In this document: piece after piece, positions 10,211 through 20,845 of the stretch
Position numbering within the stretch: position 1 is the stretch's first letter
Layout: each line of letters begins with the position of its first letter
Source of the DNA: Lindgomyces ingoldianus
Taxonomy: Eukaryota; Ascomycota; Dothideomycetes; Pleosporales; Lindgomycetaceae
Length of the DNA: 64,000 bases
Assembly (NCBI RefSeq): GCF_010093535.1
Contig: NW_022985164.1
Location: 1,155,485 to 1,219,484 of the forward strand
Direction of reading: 5' to 3'
Translations under genes and position numbers: made by a program
Notes under the pieces: model-generated
What the model was told of the DNA's origin: nothing
Databases searched by the model: none
Seen by the model: only the letters and a program-made list of their open reading frames with translations

Positions 10211-11469
10211 TGCGGCGCACCAAATCAGGGAGAACCCAAACGGAAGTCGAGTAACTCTCGCGCTTTGGTGGGATGAGAAAGGAAATCGAATAAACAGAGG
10301 GAGAAGCCTAGTATATCATGAGTAGAAGATGCAATTCGTCGAGCCTCGATGATGCAGGCCAGGTGATGGAAATGGGTCCAACATGGATGCACGAGTGTCG
10401 TGAAAGAGAGGAACGGGGCTAGTCTGTATTAGGAAGGCTGGATAATTGTCATCTTCAAGCTTGGCAAGTGTGTTCATCCCCAATTCATAGAACACCTCTA
10501 ACTTTGAGAAAACCATGGCCATCGAGACGAACAAGTCAGGAGCAGGTTCTCAAAAGCAAATTTCAAGATATAGATCATCACGCGATCCATCGGTCTAATA
10601 ACCCAAATGCTTACAGCCTTCCAACCCACCATTTGTTGGCACTAACTCCCACATGTAAAAAGTTTGTCGCGCCACGGCCAAAAATTGGCCGGTGCATAAA
10701 TCGGGGATCTCGGAAATAGGGTGTTTGATCCCATCCCAGTGTTTAAGGCCAGCGAACCACTATTCGGGCTACCTCAAGCTAGATGAATCATGAAGCACCC
10801 GAACTAGGCAAAAGCGCGAGGCGGCCATGTCAGCGAAGAACGCCACGGTAGAACTTCTACATTGAGAAGATACACGAGTATCAATGCAATAAAAAGGGCT
10901 TTGAAGGAAATGATAGATATACGAAATTTGTAGCAGCGCGAGGTGGAAGTGTCAACTAAGGCGCCACCTTTATACACCTCCGGATTCCCTGGTTTTACTG
11001 ATAGACTGTAGCAGAGATAACCATGTACAATCTACCACAGGGGAATGTCTACTTTGAGAAAGAAACAAGCAGCAACGCAATGAATAGTGCCTTCGGAGGA
11101 GATAGTAGGTATATGAAATTTCGAGTACTGATAGTCGTACAAGATGTTGCTTGTGATTCCGAAAGATCTACGTACGTCTATTGCAAAATGTCGCATCTTA
11201 GTAAAGCAAAACAACAAAATAGTGACATGCAATCAGTTTCCTCTAATCCCTAAAATCCCTAGCTCTAGGTTACTGCTATACAGCTCGCTGTATGTCCCAA
11301 GCCTTGCAATAAAACCGAACTAAGCATCCTATTAGGCTTTCACTGGCTCTGGAATGAGATTCAACAAATCAGATCTTCCCTGCTAATATCTCGTAAGTTG
11401 GTGCTAATATGCAGTAGTAGAGACTAAGGGCTTCCGCGGGACTTGATTCCACCTCACCACCCTAGCCGT
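10211..11469. other. gene-free 1.26-kb stretch with a decayed duplication
   Basis: No coding signal supported. It contains the promoter of the ABHD gene at its left end and two diverged tandem copies (10813-10934 and 10935-11128), annotated separately. Composition is AT-rich compared with the neighbouring genes. Confidence 0.5.
10813..11128. repeat. diverged direct duplication, two copies
   Basis: Copy A (10813-10934) and copy B (10935-11128) both begin AGCGCGAGG and share a GTCA...CGCCAC block. They then share a longer block: TCTACATTGAGAA...GAAATTTG in A and TCTACTTTGAGAA...GAAATTTC in B. The second block aligns over about 85 bases at roughly 70 percent identity by eye. Copy B carries about 70 extra bases between the two blocks. 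No open frame runs through either copy. Confidence 0.55.
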
Positions 11470-12641
11470 CTACTTCGTCTGCTTAGCCATCGCGTCGGCA
11501 GCAGGAAGCTCTACAGGATGGTGATGGTTATCAGCCGACATCTCAAAGGCGTGAGGTTCTGAAGCGGCGTTCTCAGAGCTAGGATGCCTTATTAGCTTGT
11601 CAGCAGTCTGTTCGAGCGAAACAAGTACCTCGAAAGTTCGTTTGAATTGGCATAATATGCATACTTTTGAGCAGGTGGACAGTACTCATTGGTGGGAGCC
11701 TCTGAAGGATTGTACAAGGTTCCAGGCTCTTGGTACCTCGCTTTGTTCGCTCTCTTCCGTCGCCAGAAGAAGAATGCAGCTGCAGCGAGAAGGGCAGCGC
11801 CTCCTACTCCTACGCCGACGCCGACACCAATAGCGGTTGAATTTGGTGACGACTTTTGCTCCGTCGCACCTGAGCTTGCTGTGGCTTTGACGGCGCCGGC
11901 GGTAGCACTTCCGGTCGTTTGCACTGAGGAGCTGGAAGGCTGGGAAACGGTGGCGGAGTTCGAGGCAGTAACTAAGGAAGTAGCCGAAGTGGACGTGTGA
12001 GTGTTCGTAAACGATTCGCCGATGATTGTCAGGGTATACAGTTCTGCGGTAGTGAATGAGAATGTTTCAAATTGACTGCTGCATTTGCAGTTGTCAAAAC
12101 AGCAATACGAATCAGTGTTCGTTTGGTTACAGCTGTATACTGGCACACCGTTGTTATCGATGTCTGAATGCAATTAGTAGCAACTCCTGCTGGTTCTACT
12201 AGGCTTCGTACCCAGACACTCCCGAGGGCAGTTGCTGCTCTTCCAGTTCTTGTCGGTACATGTTCCCCGATGGAATCGTGCCGCCGTCGCGTTATGTGGA
12301 TCTACAATGAGTTATATATCACTTGCATGACGTGCATTCTTGGGGTATACCTGAGACGCAAAGCCCATTCGAAAGACATGCTTGGCCCTTTAACAATCAT
12401 GAGCAAAGACTTTGAAGATGAGCAAATAATCGAGAGGTGATGTACCTCGAAGCAACAGGTAGACACCAAGGAGTTTGGGTTGCACGCTGTGTCGGATCCA
12501 GATTCATCCCCATTCGGGAAATAACTGGAAGTGCAATGAGCTAGTGTTGAACGGGAAAGGAAGAGGATTTTAGTACCATGTCTGAGCAAGAGCTGTGTAT
12601 GAAAGGGTAAGTATAATCGTATAACCAAACAAGGAGCACAT
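11470..12641 (-). CDS. cysteine-rich, Ser/Thr-rich single-pass surface glycoprotein
   Basis: Six minus-strand exons join in perfect phase: 12641-12577, 12524-12446, 12387-12351, 12301-12212, 12163-11629 and 11578-11470, giving 304 residues. Residues 1-19 are a signal peptide ending in ALA. The ectodomain has a cysteine-rich module (CYFPNGDES, CNPN, CCFEGQACLSNGLC, RGTCTDKNWKSSNCPREC, CCFDNCKC), then an O-glycosylation-type Ser/Thr region. A Gly-Val-rich membrane helix at about 200-224 (GVGVGVGVGGAALLAAAAFFF) is followed by RRKR and a cytoplasmic tail with His- and Ala-rich parts. This layout is frequent in filamentous fungi, with CYYPDG-like openings, and resembles sensor-type surface proteins. 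No ligand or role is established here. Exon 3 is only 37 bases. Confidence 0.88.
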
Positions 12642-13260
12642 GGTGAAATCCTTTTTCAAGAAATGGAGAGACCAAAGATGAAGCCCGAACCCAAACCCAT
12701 TGACAGCAGGACCAGGAGATTTAAGCCCAGTAAGGTGCCGCTAAATGAAAAGCCGGATCTTAAGGCGGGCATTGCCTTGAAGGAAGTTGCCGTTATTATT
12801 GGATAATAGCCCCATAGTAACTCTCTGCGAGTTGGATAGCGCTGAAGATCCAAAGCCTTCATTGGAAATAGTCAAGGAGGGACCATCGCGTTTCTTGAGA
12901 CGGCTAAGGCTCTGCTCCCTGTCTCACTCACGCCTGTCTCCTCCATCTTGACCGTTGAGGATAATTGACCGCCAGTGCATGAAGACGCACGCCAACAGTT
13001 CGCACTGCAAAGGGGTCTGATACAATACCCGATGCAGAGGATGGATTGGCGACTTGGCGGATGTTGGATGCAAGCATCCTGGAAATGTCCCGGTGCTTAA
13101 CCCAGTAGGTGTGGCTAGCGTATAATCAAGCTTTAACACGTGAGCGCTAAGACACACAAGGCAATGCTACGTCTTGGGTCCATTTCATCCCTCGTCAACA
13201 CCGCGGTGCTCTTCACGCACGCTTTCACCGGGGACCCCGTTGCTTTCACCCACCATCACC
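12642..13260. other. divergent promoter region of the surface glycoprotein and SWC3 genes
   Basis: About 620 bases between two divergent starts. No additional gene seen. The right part is pyrimidine- and CA-rich (TTTCACCCACCATCACC) immediately before the SWC3 ATG, as usual for fungal leaders. Confidence 0.5.
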
Positions 13261-15217
13261 ATGACAGAGCCTCGACGGTCAACGCGGGCGCGGGCTCGGG
13301 AAGAAGCCGCGCCGCCTCCCCCCCCAGAGCCACCACAGGAACCTCTAGTGACACCACTCACGAAACAATCGTTGAAGCGTAAACGCACCGCCGCCGCCAT
13401 GAAGGACTCAGCACCGGCTACACCAATATCTGAAAACTCCCTTCAACAGCCAAAACAAGTTCTACCAGTCCGATTGATCGAGGGCCAACCACTTCCGACC
13501 TTGACAGAGCCGCAACCCATGGACCTGTCGGCAGAAGAATACCAGTCCATCCAGCAGAGGTTCGTTATTTATACCACATATTTTGTGCTTTGAGTTAATA
13601 TATCTCTATTTCAGTGGTATCCTCGGCGCTTCCCTACAGCGGTCCCGCGCGGTATGGACATCTGGCTCAAACTTCCGACTATTCCACGCCTTCTTTACCG
13701 GCCCGAAGAAGGTAGCAGATCGAAGCGAAGAGGACAAGCAGAAGCTTCAGCGGCAGAAGGAGATTCAGAAGAACTTTCCACAATTAGGGGGGGGGGTAGA
13801 AGTTCAACTTGTTGTTGAGCCACATACATTTCCGATCCGCATGTACGGTCCAAGGGAGACAATAAGAGCAGCTCAGAAGAAGCCGCCTACCTACGGCCAA
13901 TGGCCCAATCATAACCAATACCCCACGTACCAGCAGTACAACAGCCCGGCGTCTCCATACTTGAGGAATCCCATGCCACAACCGAGACCCAGTCAACCAA
14001 AGCCACCACCACCGAAGCCGGCTCCATCACCCTCGGCCGGTGGAAGTACAACGCCTGCACCAGATCCTGTCATCCACATGCTGGCGCAGCGGGCGGGAAC
14101 AGATCCAGAACTGAAGGCTGTAATGAAGATTGTGGCTGCAGGACAGGCTACCAAACAACAACTTGAATTCTTCCAAGGTCACATCAATGAGTTGTCGCAG
14201 ATACTGCAGAGGCAAAAGGAAGCAGCAGCGCGAGCTCTTCCACCTCCAACACCGAAACCCCAGCCTCAAGCACCTCCTCCACCTCCTCCTCCACCTCCAC
14301 ACATCCCGCAAGCTCCTCCAAGGCCAGTGCAACAATTGCAAAATACGCCAAAACAGTATTCACCAGGCCCAACTCCGGTTCCCCAGAATCAAATGCCTTC
14401 TACACAGCTTCATCAGTCACCATATAACAATCCGCATCCTCAGCACCAACCGCATACCAGTCCCTACGTACCGACTAATCAACCCCAAAGGTCCACATAT
14501 CGTCCTCTGGTATTTGATTTTGTCGAGGGAAATGGAGACAAATTTTACTTCCCCTCATATAGTTACATGGAATGGCTCCCGAATAATCAGGGAGCGAAGT
14601 TCTCATTCCTTATTACAAAGATGAAGCCAAAGCCAAAAGAACTCACTCCGAGCGCCACACTCACACCTAATCCAAAAGCAGTCGCGGCTCCTTTGCCGGC
14701 CCCAATTCAAAGCGCCGGGTCGAACTTGCCTACAACAAGTATTGTAAATCTTAATACGTCTAATCCAGTACCCTCTCAAAACATGCACCCAGGGCCACCG
14801 CAACCTCCAGCTCCAACTCCAGCTCCGACTCCAGCTCCAACTCAATACATCCCACCTCCTCGGATTGAAGACTTTGACGAGAAGAGTGATATCAGGGACA
14901 TTGAAATCTACCAGCCCGTAACAATCATCATCCTCACCAACAACTTCGAAATTCTCCAATCACTACCCCGAACCGTTCGACCTCCTGATGTCGTGGAGAA
15001 GTATATGAATGAAATCTTTGATACTTGCAAGCGGGCAGAGGAAACATATCTAGCGTTCAGGTTGCCGAGAGAGAGTGCTACGGATGGTGAGGGCGAGAGA
15101 GGCGGTGCAACTCCCATTGTGTCAACACCCAACGCTGATGTGATACTGACAGGAACGAGCGCTGGCGTTGACAAGAGGAAGGGAACAGGACGGTCAAGGA
15201 AGAGCCTAGTGTTGTGA
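13261..15217 (+). CDS. SWC3: SWR1 chromatin-remodelling complex subunit 3
   Basis: Swc3 is a fungal subunit of the SWR1 complex, which exchanges H2A for H2A.Z in nucleosomes. Two exons (13261-13559 and 13615-15217) give 633 residues. The start MTEPRRSTRAR is preferred over an upstream in-frame ATG at 13174 because basic RRSTRAR-like openings are usual in chromatin proteins. The conserved Swc3 block covers about residues 72-190: EGQPLPTLTEPQPMDLSAEEY, SGILGASLQRSR, then VEVQLVVEPHTFPIRMYG. The middle and C-terminal parts are Pro/Gln-rich, including a run of about nine prolines and an APTPAPTPAPTP repeat. A G10 run at 13787-13796 lies inside the coding frame (LGGGVEV) and is a plausible indel hotspot. 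Confidence 0.93.
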
Positions 15218-16842
15218 GTAGCTCGACGTTGGCGCTCGCGATGCGCGTATGTCCTTAGGGATGTAATTCAGAAAGAGTACGGTTAGCCTGCGCTTCGCAT
15301 GAAATAGCTACCCTATCCTTCCCAAATCCATTATTTTAGACGCCCAACTCGATCATAGACATCGAGTCCCAGCCCAGGTAAAAGAAGTAATTGAAGAAAC
15401 AAGCAATGTCAGCTTCCTCGCAATTGATGCAATGACCCCGACCCCCAAATTATTGCACCACCAAGCATATGGTTCATCTGAAGTAGAGACCTTTAGCGAG
15501 CTATTGCATAGCGATGGACGGACCTGAGCCTTTTCTGTAGCACGTGGTACTTTGGTGCCATGCGTAATCTCCGTTCTCCATCGTTTTAGACCACATAAAC
15601 CATGCTTGCGGAGTTGAATGCTCGGCCGCCAAGCAATTTTGGAGTCCGATGGAGGGGCTAAAGTGGTGGGGTTCGAATGAATATGTTTCGCGGAATATGA
15701 TTTCACATATCGACGGAGTCTTGGAGCGACAAAGGGCCTGGTATGTAAGCCACCCTTGGAGCTGAGATTAGAAAGAATCAGGATGGGAGAGATGAGAGGA
15801 AGGCATACGTTATCAGGTTCTGCCGCAGCTAGAGTACAGCCGCAACAATAGAATTAAACAAACTTGGAATGGTATCAGAAATAACCACAACCCAAAATCC
15901 CCTGACGTGGGAAAAGCGAGTCTAAAGATCTGACGTTGTATTTAGCAAGGGGCGGCACAGAAACACCTTGTTCCATACACAATCATCCCCGTCCCGATCC
16001 AGCTGTCCCAAACCCCACCTAAACAACCCAACTTACCGCCCCCTCGTCAAAGTCCAGTGCAGTGACCAGAAGTTTGAGAGATGCACTGAAAGGGGCCCGG
16101 GGATGCTGCTTAGTTCAAGGCACTACTGAATGAGCCGCAAAGTACAGCTTTCGCACAAGAACATTCTAGAGATTTCCATTCCAATTCACAGTTTACAATA
16201 AGAATAATGCTCCCCAGAGTTACTACAGCTCCCAAAAACGGCCAAGAATATCCAAACTCTCGTTGAGTTTTCTTAGAACGGCACCACTCATATTTGGCCA
16301 ATGGGAATTCTCTAGCTAGTAACTCAAGCAGACCTCTTCAAGGTAGAACAAGCATTAGATAGTCACAGCACTAGGCAAAGCAGAGAAACTCTTGAGCTTT
16401 ATTGAGTGGAGAAGTACATTGGTATTAACATCCCCACCTTTGAGACTCTGCGAGAGTGGTGTAGCACTTTACGGAGCCTACTGAATCATCCGAGCAAATC
16501 GTAAGGCTAAGGTTGTATAGTTATCGAGATGCGGAATACTCTTCAATACATCCCGACTTAGATGCGGGAATTGACCGGGAATAAGGGTATCAAGTCAAGA
16601 TCCCACTCTTTGGGCTATCGTAAAATCGTCAAAAGCTGATATGGGAGGTCTCAAATGCTTCCATGAAACACGGTTTCGTAGATTCGGGTAAGATGAGTGG
16701 CAAATGGTAATCGTGCTCCTACTTCTGCTCCAGTTGAATCTAGTATGAAAGGATACGCAGTTACTCATTTAGGTGTCAAGTTGGGTTTCAGGGTATGGTT
16801 TCCAACACATGGAAAGAAATTTTCAGTCCTAGCAGGGTGTAG
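15218..16842. other. 1.6-kb stretch without a supported gene
   Basis: Open frames here are short, lack recognisable motifs and do not join across splice sites. The right half is AT-rich and borders the FAD monooxygenase pseudogene. Confidence 0.45.
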
Positions 16843-17900
16843 ATAATTGTGGCTGGTGCCGGCTTAGACAGTCTTGGAGCTGCCATCGTACTCAGAATCG
16901 CTGGCCACTATTTAACAGTGCTTGAGGCCGCGCAATTGAACTTGGGGCGGAATTGATCGTGAATTCGAAAGTTACCGACATCCATTTCGGCAAGATAAGG
17001 AGCAAAGCCACGGTAACGGTTAAGGGTCGAGGATACCATGAGACTGACTCCAAATCCTGCGAGTATGAAATCGGCACACAAGAACCGCCTAAACGCACTG
17101 GTGATATGGCTTACCGTCTGCTGTTGTATTCCGAAGACATAATGGTCGACCCTGAGATGCAACCTATCCTGGAAGATAGAGCAGTGATTTAATGGTATGG
17201 TTCCGGCGATCACATCGGTAAGATCATCCAGAGCTGAAAAATGCCAGCTGCTGATACTCAAGCCCAGTCACCTATCCCCTTCGAGAAAGGTTTCCACTTA
17301 ACATGGTTTACTTGTTCTAGACGATATGCCTGAAGATGGGCTGTCGGCCTTGCAAGGATATGTAGACGAAATGAAAGATTGGTTTAAGGAGTGGGATCCA
17401 AGGTAGCCCGCCTACTCTAACATTTACTTCCCTACTGCTAATGAGAAGTAGGCTCGGAAGGCTCCTAGCCCTGTGCAAGTCCGTCCTGAGATGGCGCCTT
17501 TCCATTCGTGAAAACATCGACTCGTGGGTGCTTCCAAGCGGCTTCTTACATTGCCCGGAGACTCTGTCCATGCTACACTGCCATACTTAGCAAGCGGAGC
17601 TCGTATGTCTTTCGAAGATGGCGCTGTGCTTGGCGAATGCCTCTCACAAGTACATCTAGCCACTCCAGCTGAGAAGAAGAGGCACTGGCTGTATATGAGA
17701 AATGCTGCAAGAGCCGGTCCGAGACGATTATTCAGCGATGGAACATTCAACAGGATCTTAACCACCTAGATAATATAGAGGAACAAGAGGAGAGGGACAG
17801 GAAGATGAAAGCATTTGATGCTGTTGAACTTCAGTGGCACAAGGGTGATAAAAGACTGTTGCCTGACGGGCTGAAGATTGGGGAGGATCCTCTCACATAG
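16843..17900 (+). pseudogene. FAD-dependent monooxygenase (salicylate hydroxylase-like), broken
   Basis: Segments in shifting frames follow the order of a salicylate-hydroxylase-type flavoprotein. A degenerate dinucleotide motif (IIVAGAGLDSLGAAI) starts at 16843. An internal part follows (TGDMAYRLLLYSED then WYGSGDHI, with a stop between them near 17190). Next are DDMPEDGLSALQGYVDEM and FKEWDPR (17320-17405), then the second FAD motif GDSVHATLPYLASGA with FEDGAVLGE (about 17551-17640), and a C-terminal piece (EQEERDRKMK) ending at 17900. About 100 residues after the first strand are missing. At least three stops or frame breaks cannot be removed by plausible introns. The canonical glycine motif GxGxxG is altered to GAGLDSLG. 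Confidence 0.8.
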
Positions 17901-19507
17901 ACATGATACGGGGTAGGGAATGACTTCTACGATACGGCTCTCAGAAGGATGTTGATGAAATGTGACCGAATGGGGGAGATGTGAAGCTGTAGAGTATCAT
18001 TGGAGAACAAGAAGAACATAATAGCAGCCCTTCCCTAATCAGGCCAGTGTCAGTCGGATACAGAAGCTGGTTTAGGCGGGAGCCTCCAACTTATAGGCTT
18101 CCTATGAGTAAAATGTTTGCTCTGGTTGCTAGCAACGTAAAGTCTTTGGAGTCTTCGGGTGATAGGAAAGGAATAGAGCGTCAAGAGGTCTCAATGCGTC
18201 CAGGCTCAATGTCTCCAAGAAGAAGAAACCACCGTAGCAAAAACTAAGGATGTACTGAGAACAAGGAAAGCACAAAAACATTCTCGCACGAGTGTCTAGA
18301 CCTCGCGTTACATTTAACATTTTGCGGCACAGAAACCATTCCTCCTAACCGAATCCCTCCGTTCCGCTGCGGACGCCCCTATCGATAGCGGCCTCGAAAA
18401 ACCCTATCGATAAATAAACGAGCACCAGTTTCCTGCAGGAACGCGGCGTCCATCAGAGCTTCCTTCAACGTCTACCACTCGGACTCCCAACCCTTTACAA
18501 TCTTGTAATCGGTGCTAAAGTATTAACGCATGAATATGTACGTGTCAACAGCACAGTATTCAGCTCGTCCCATCCCTCCTCTCAGCTCCCATAGGATCCA
18601 GGAGGAGAAGAAATCGTGAAACGGGACTTACTTGCCACACAACCCCCTGCACGCATGCAGCCGCCGTGGCTGAGCCCTCGCGCACCGCCGAGGCCAGATG
18701 ATTTTCGCCTATCCAGTGCCCCAAAACAGGCCTCGCTTCAGCCCGCCTCATCTGTCTTTGGCAGGCGGGGCAAATCTCCAAATTGCAGGGTAAACTCAGA
18801 CCGTGTTTCGGGGCTACTAGGGGTGGGGTCTTGTGCCATCAGACCCAAGAAATCGGGATTCGGTGGCCAGAGAAACAAAAAGGGCTATAAACGTGAAACA
18901 ACTAGACTGAAGACTTACTGGCCTTTTGTTCATTTCGGAGCGCTTGTGGTGGTGTGGGGGACTTGGTGATCAGTGGACGATAGATCTACGGGCGAGAAGG
19001 ATGAAAAAGGAGGGGCGTTGAGCGGTGCAGATACGGAGGCCGGGGGAGAATAAGGGGTCTGACGCTTCGAGAACCTGACTGGGCCTTGTATGAGTGCGTG
19101 GAGGGCTTGCGTGGAGGGTAGGTAGGGTGAGTATTGCAAACCTTCGGGCAAGCTGCCAGATTTCCAGATGAGAGTGAGACAGGATGAGATGCAATGTTTG
19201 AAGTTGAAAATGCTCTTCGTATTTGTACGATGCTTATACTTGTATATCTACATTTGGTATTCCAATCCTTTATGTGAGATATCCATCTCACGCCAAATAT
19301 AACTCCATAAATGCAAAGATGGATCCAGAATACGTGAAGAAAGAAGTATACACCAAACCGGTCTCAGACCGCATGTCTCCAATGAATGAATGCCGTACAA
19401 CCAAATCAAGCCCTAGCATCCTTCAATTTACACCAAACATCTGTGATTGAAAACCTCCGAAGAATGCAGTGCGGGTGTGTGACAAATGCATCTGTTTTAC
19501 GGGATGC
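17901..19507. other. 1.6-kb stretch without a supported gene
   Basis: No exon chain or recognisable protein. A pair of TATCGATA octamers lies at 18380-18387 and 18405-18412. The rest is unremarkable and includes the 3' side of the AA11 gene. Confidence 0.45.
18380..18412. promoter_or_regulatory. two palindromic TATCGATA sites 25 bases apart
   Basis: CCTATCGATA occurs twice, starting at 18378 and 18403. The central octamer is a perfect palindrome, so each could bind a dimeric regulator. No adjacent start codon is evident, so function is inference only. Confidence 0.25.
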
Positions 19508-20665
19508 TTAGTCGCTTGGGGTGAAATCCTTGCCGGGGACAACCCTCGCGTGAGCAACGCGGCCTCTAAGTTGGCGGTTGTACACAGCTCGCTTTTGGAT
19601 GGTACCATTGCTGCAAGTAGTACCAGCAGCAACATTCTGCCACACAACATTTCCGTTGTTGCAAAGACCGAATTGGTTGGCACCATTACAAACGATAGCG
19701 CCGTTTTGAGAGCAGGTAGCTCCTCCACCTGTTGACGGAGCAGTAGGGGAAGCAGGTGTGCCAGTGCCTGTGCCAGCAGCTGGTGCGGAAGTTGCTTGCA
19801 CTGGGGTCGAGGGTGTCCCAGTAACTGTGACGAGGGTGGTGAGTGTGGATTGAGCTGGAGCTACACCGGCAGCGCTGGAAGATGCTCCTGGAGCGAAGAC
19901 ACCTCCTGGGTTGGATGGCGCAGCGGAGGACACGGCTGGGGCGGACGAAGCAGGCTGGCTGATAGGAGCAGAAGAGGGAGAGCCACCAGCAGCCGAGGAA
20001 GCCGGGGTGTTGCCGCCTCCAGTAGAGCCGCAGTTGCCCGTCGGGTCTTTCACATCGTTTGTGTTGCCCATTTGAACTTCGGACCCGGGGTTGGGGAACT
20101 TCGTGGCAAAGTTCTGAGGGCTGGTGCAGCCGTTGTTGATGTTGGCAACGAACATGTCCGGGAGTTGGTCGAACTTCGAGGTATCGCTGGCCCCACCAGT
20201 CACCTCAATCGGTGCACAGTTCATGTAGAGCTCTGGGGCGCCGCTCATCTTGGAAAACCAGGTCCAGGCAAAAGTAGCCTTGCCATTGGGAATAGCGTCC
20301 GGCAATTCGAAATCGTAAGTGTTCGTCTGTGCTTCAACACCAGGGCACCCTCCCTCGATAGATTTGATGACTTTGAACTTGGAATTGGCAGTGGGTTCAG
20401 TGTCCATTGTCACGCTCAGCTGGCAGGATCCACCTCCGTGAACGGCAGTGCCCTTGAAAGAGATGGTCTGCTTAGATCCAACAGCCATTTTGTTCATCGT
20501 TGAAACGGTGAACCCATTCTGAGACTTGCAAGGGAATTGCGAAGCGGTAATGGGACTGTTGTCAATCTTGTCGACACTATATGGAACGGGCTGGGCCATG
20601 ATAATGTGGGCACTGGCAGAAGCCAGGAAGACAGTTGTTGCCACGAATACTGAACGGAGAGACAT
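19508..20665 (-). CDS. AA11 lytic polysaccharide monooxygenase (chitin-active type) with C-terminal Cys-rich module
   Basis: This encodes a secreted copper enzyme that oxidatively cleaves chitin. A single exon gives 385 residues from ATG 20665; longer in-frame starts upstream would bury the signal peptide. Residues 1-19 are the signal peptide (cleavage after ASASA), exposing His20 of HIIMAQPVPYS as the N-terminal copper ligand. His76 in TAVHGGGSC is the second histidine-brace ligand and Tyr147 in ELYMNC is a candidate axial residue. The catalytic domain ends near residue 240. A long Ser/Ala/Pro linker follows, then a Cys-rich segment (CSQNGAIVCNG, FGLCNNGNVVWQ, TTCSNGT) matching the X278-type module often appended to AA11 enzymes and thought to bind chitin. 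A TATA box lies upstream. Confidence 0.92.
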   Translation of the reverse strand: MSLRSVFVATTVFLASASAHIIMAQPVPYSVDKIDNSPITASQFPCKSQNGFTVSTMNKMAVGSKQTISFKGTAVHGGGSCQLSVTMDTEPTANSKFKVIKSIEGGCPGVEAQTNTYDFELPDAIPNGKATFAWTWFSKMSGAPELYMNCAPIEVTGGASDTSKFDQLPDMFVANINNGCTSPQNFATKFPNPGSEVQMGNTNDVKDPTGNCGSTGGGNTPASSAAGGSPSSAPISQPASSAPAVSSAAPSNPGGVFAPGASSSAAGVAPAQSTLTTLVTVTGTPSTPVQATSAPAAGTGTGTPASPTAPSTGGGATCSQNGAIVCNGANQFGLCNNGNVVWQNVAAGTTCSNGTIQKRAVYNRQLRGRVAHARVVPGKDFTPSD

Positions 20666-20837
20666 AATGACAATGTTGGGGTCGTGCAACGACAGAATGC
20701 TTAAGGATTGTGAGAAGAATTCAAAATTTGCTAGCCCAGCTAGAATGAGAATGAAAAGCACAGAGAATGCACAAAAGAATGTATAGTGTTCAGAGAATGC
20801 GCTGTAGAGATGAGACACATAGTGGTTGAGGAAGCAG

Positions 20838-20845
20838 TTTATATA
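20838..20845 (-). promoter_or_regulatory. TATA box of the AA11 gene
   Basis: TATATAAA on the minus strand, 173 bases before the AA11 start codon. The position suits a TATA-driven, regulated promoter. Confidence 0.5.

Noticed and set aside
15353..15706. A 117-codon minus-strand open frame after SWC3
   Set aside because: No domain, no promoter features, and no in-phase continuation.
19796..20503. A 235-codon plus-strand open frame opposite the AA11 gene
   Set aside because: It is the antisense shadow of a clearly real gene with intact catalytic residues; its composition is Gly/Arg/Ser-rich without motifs.
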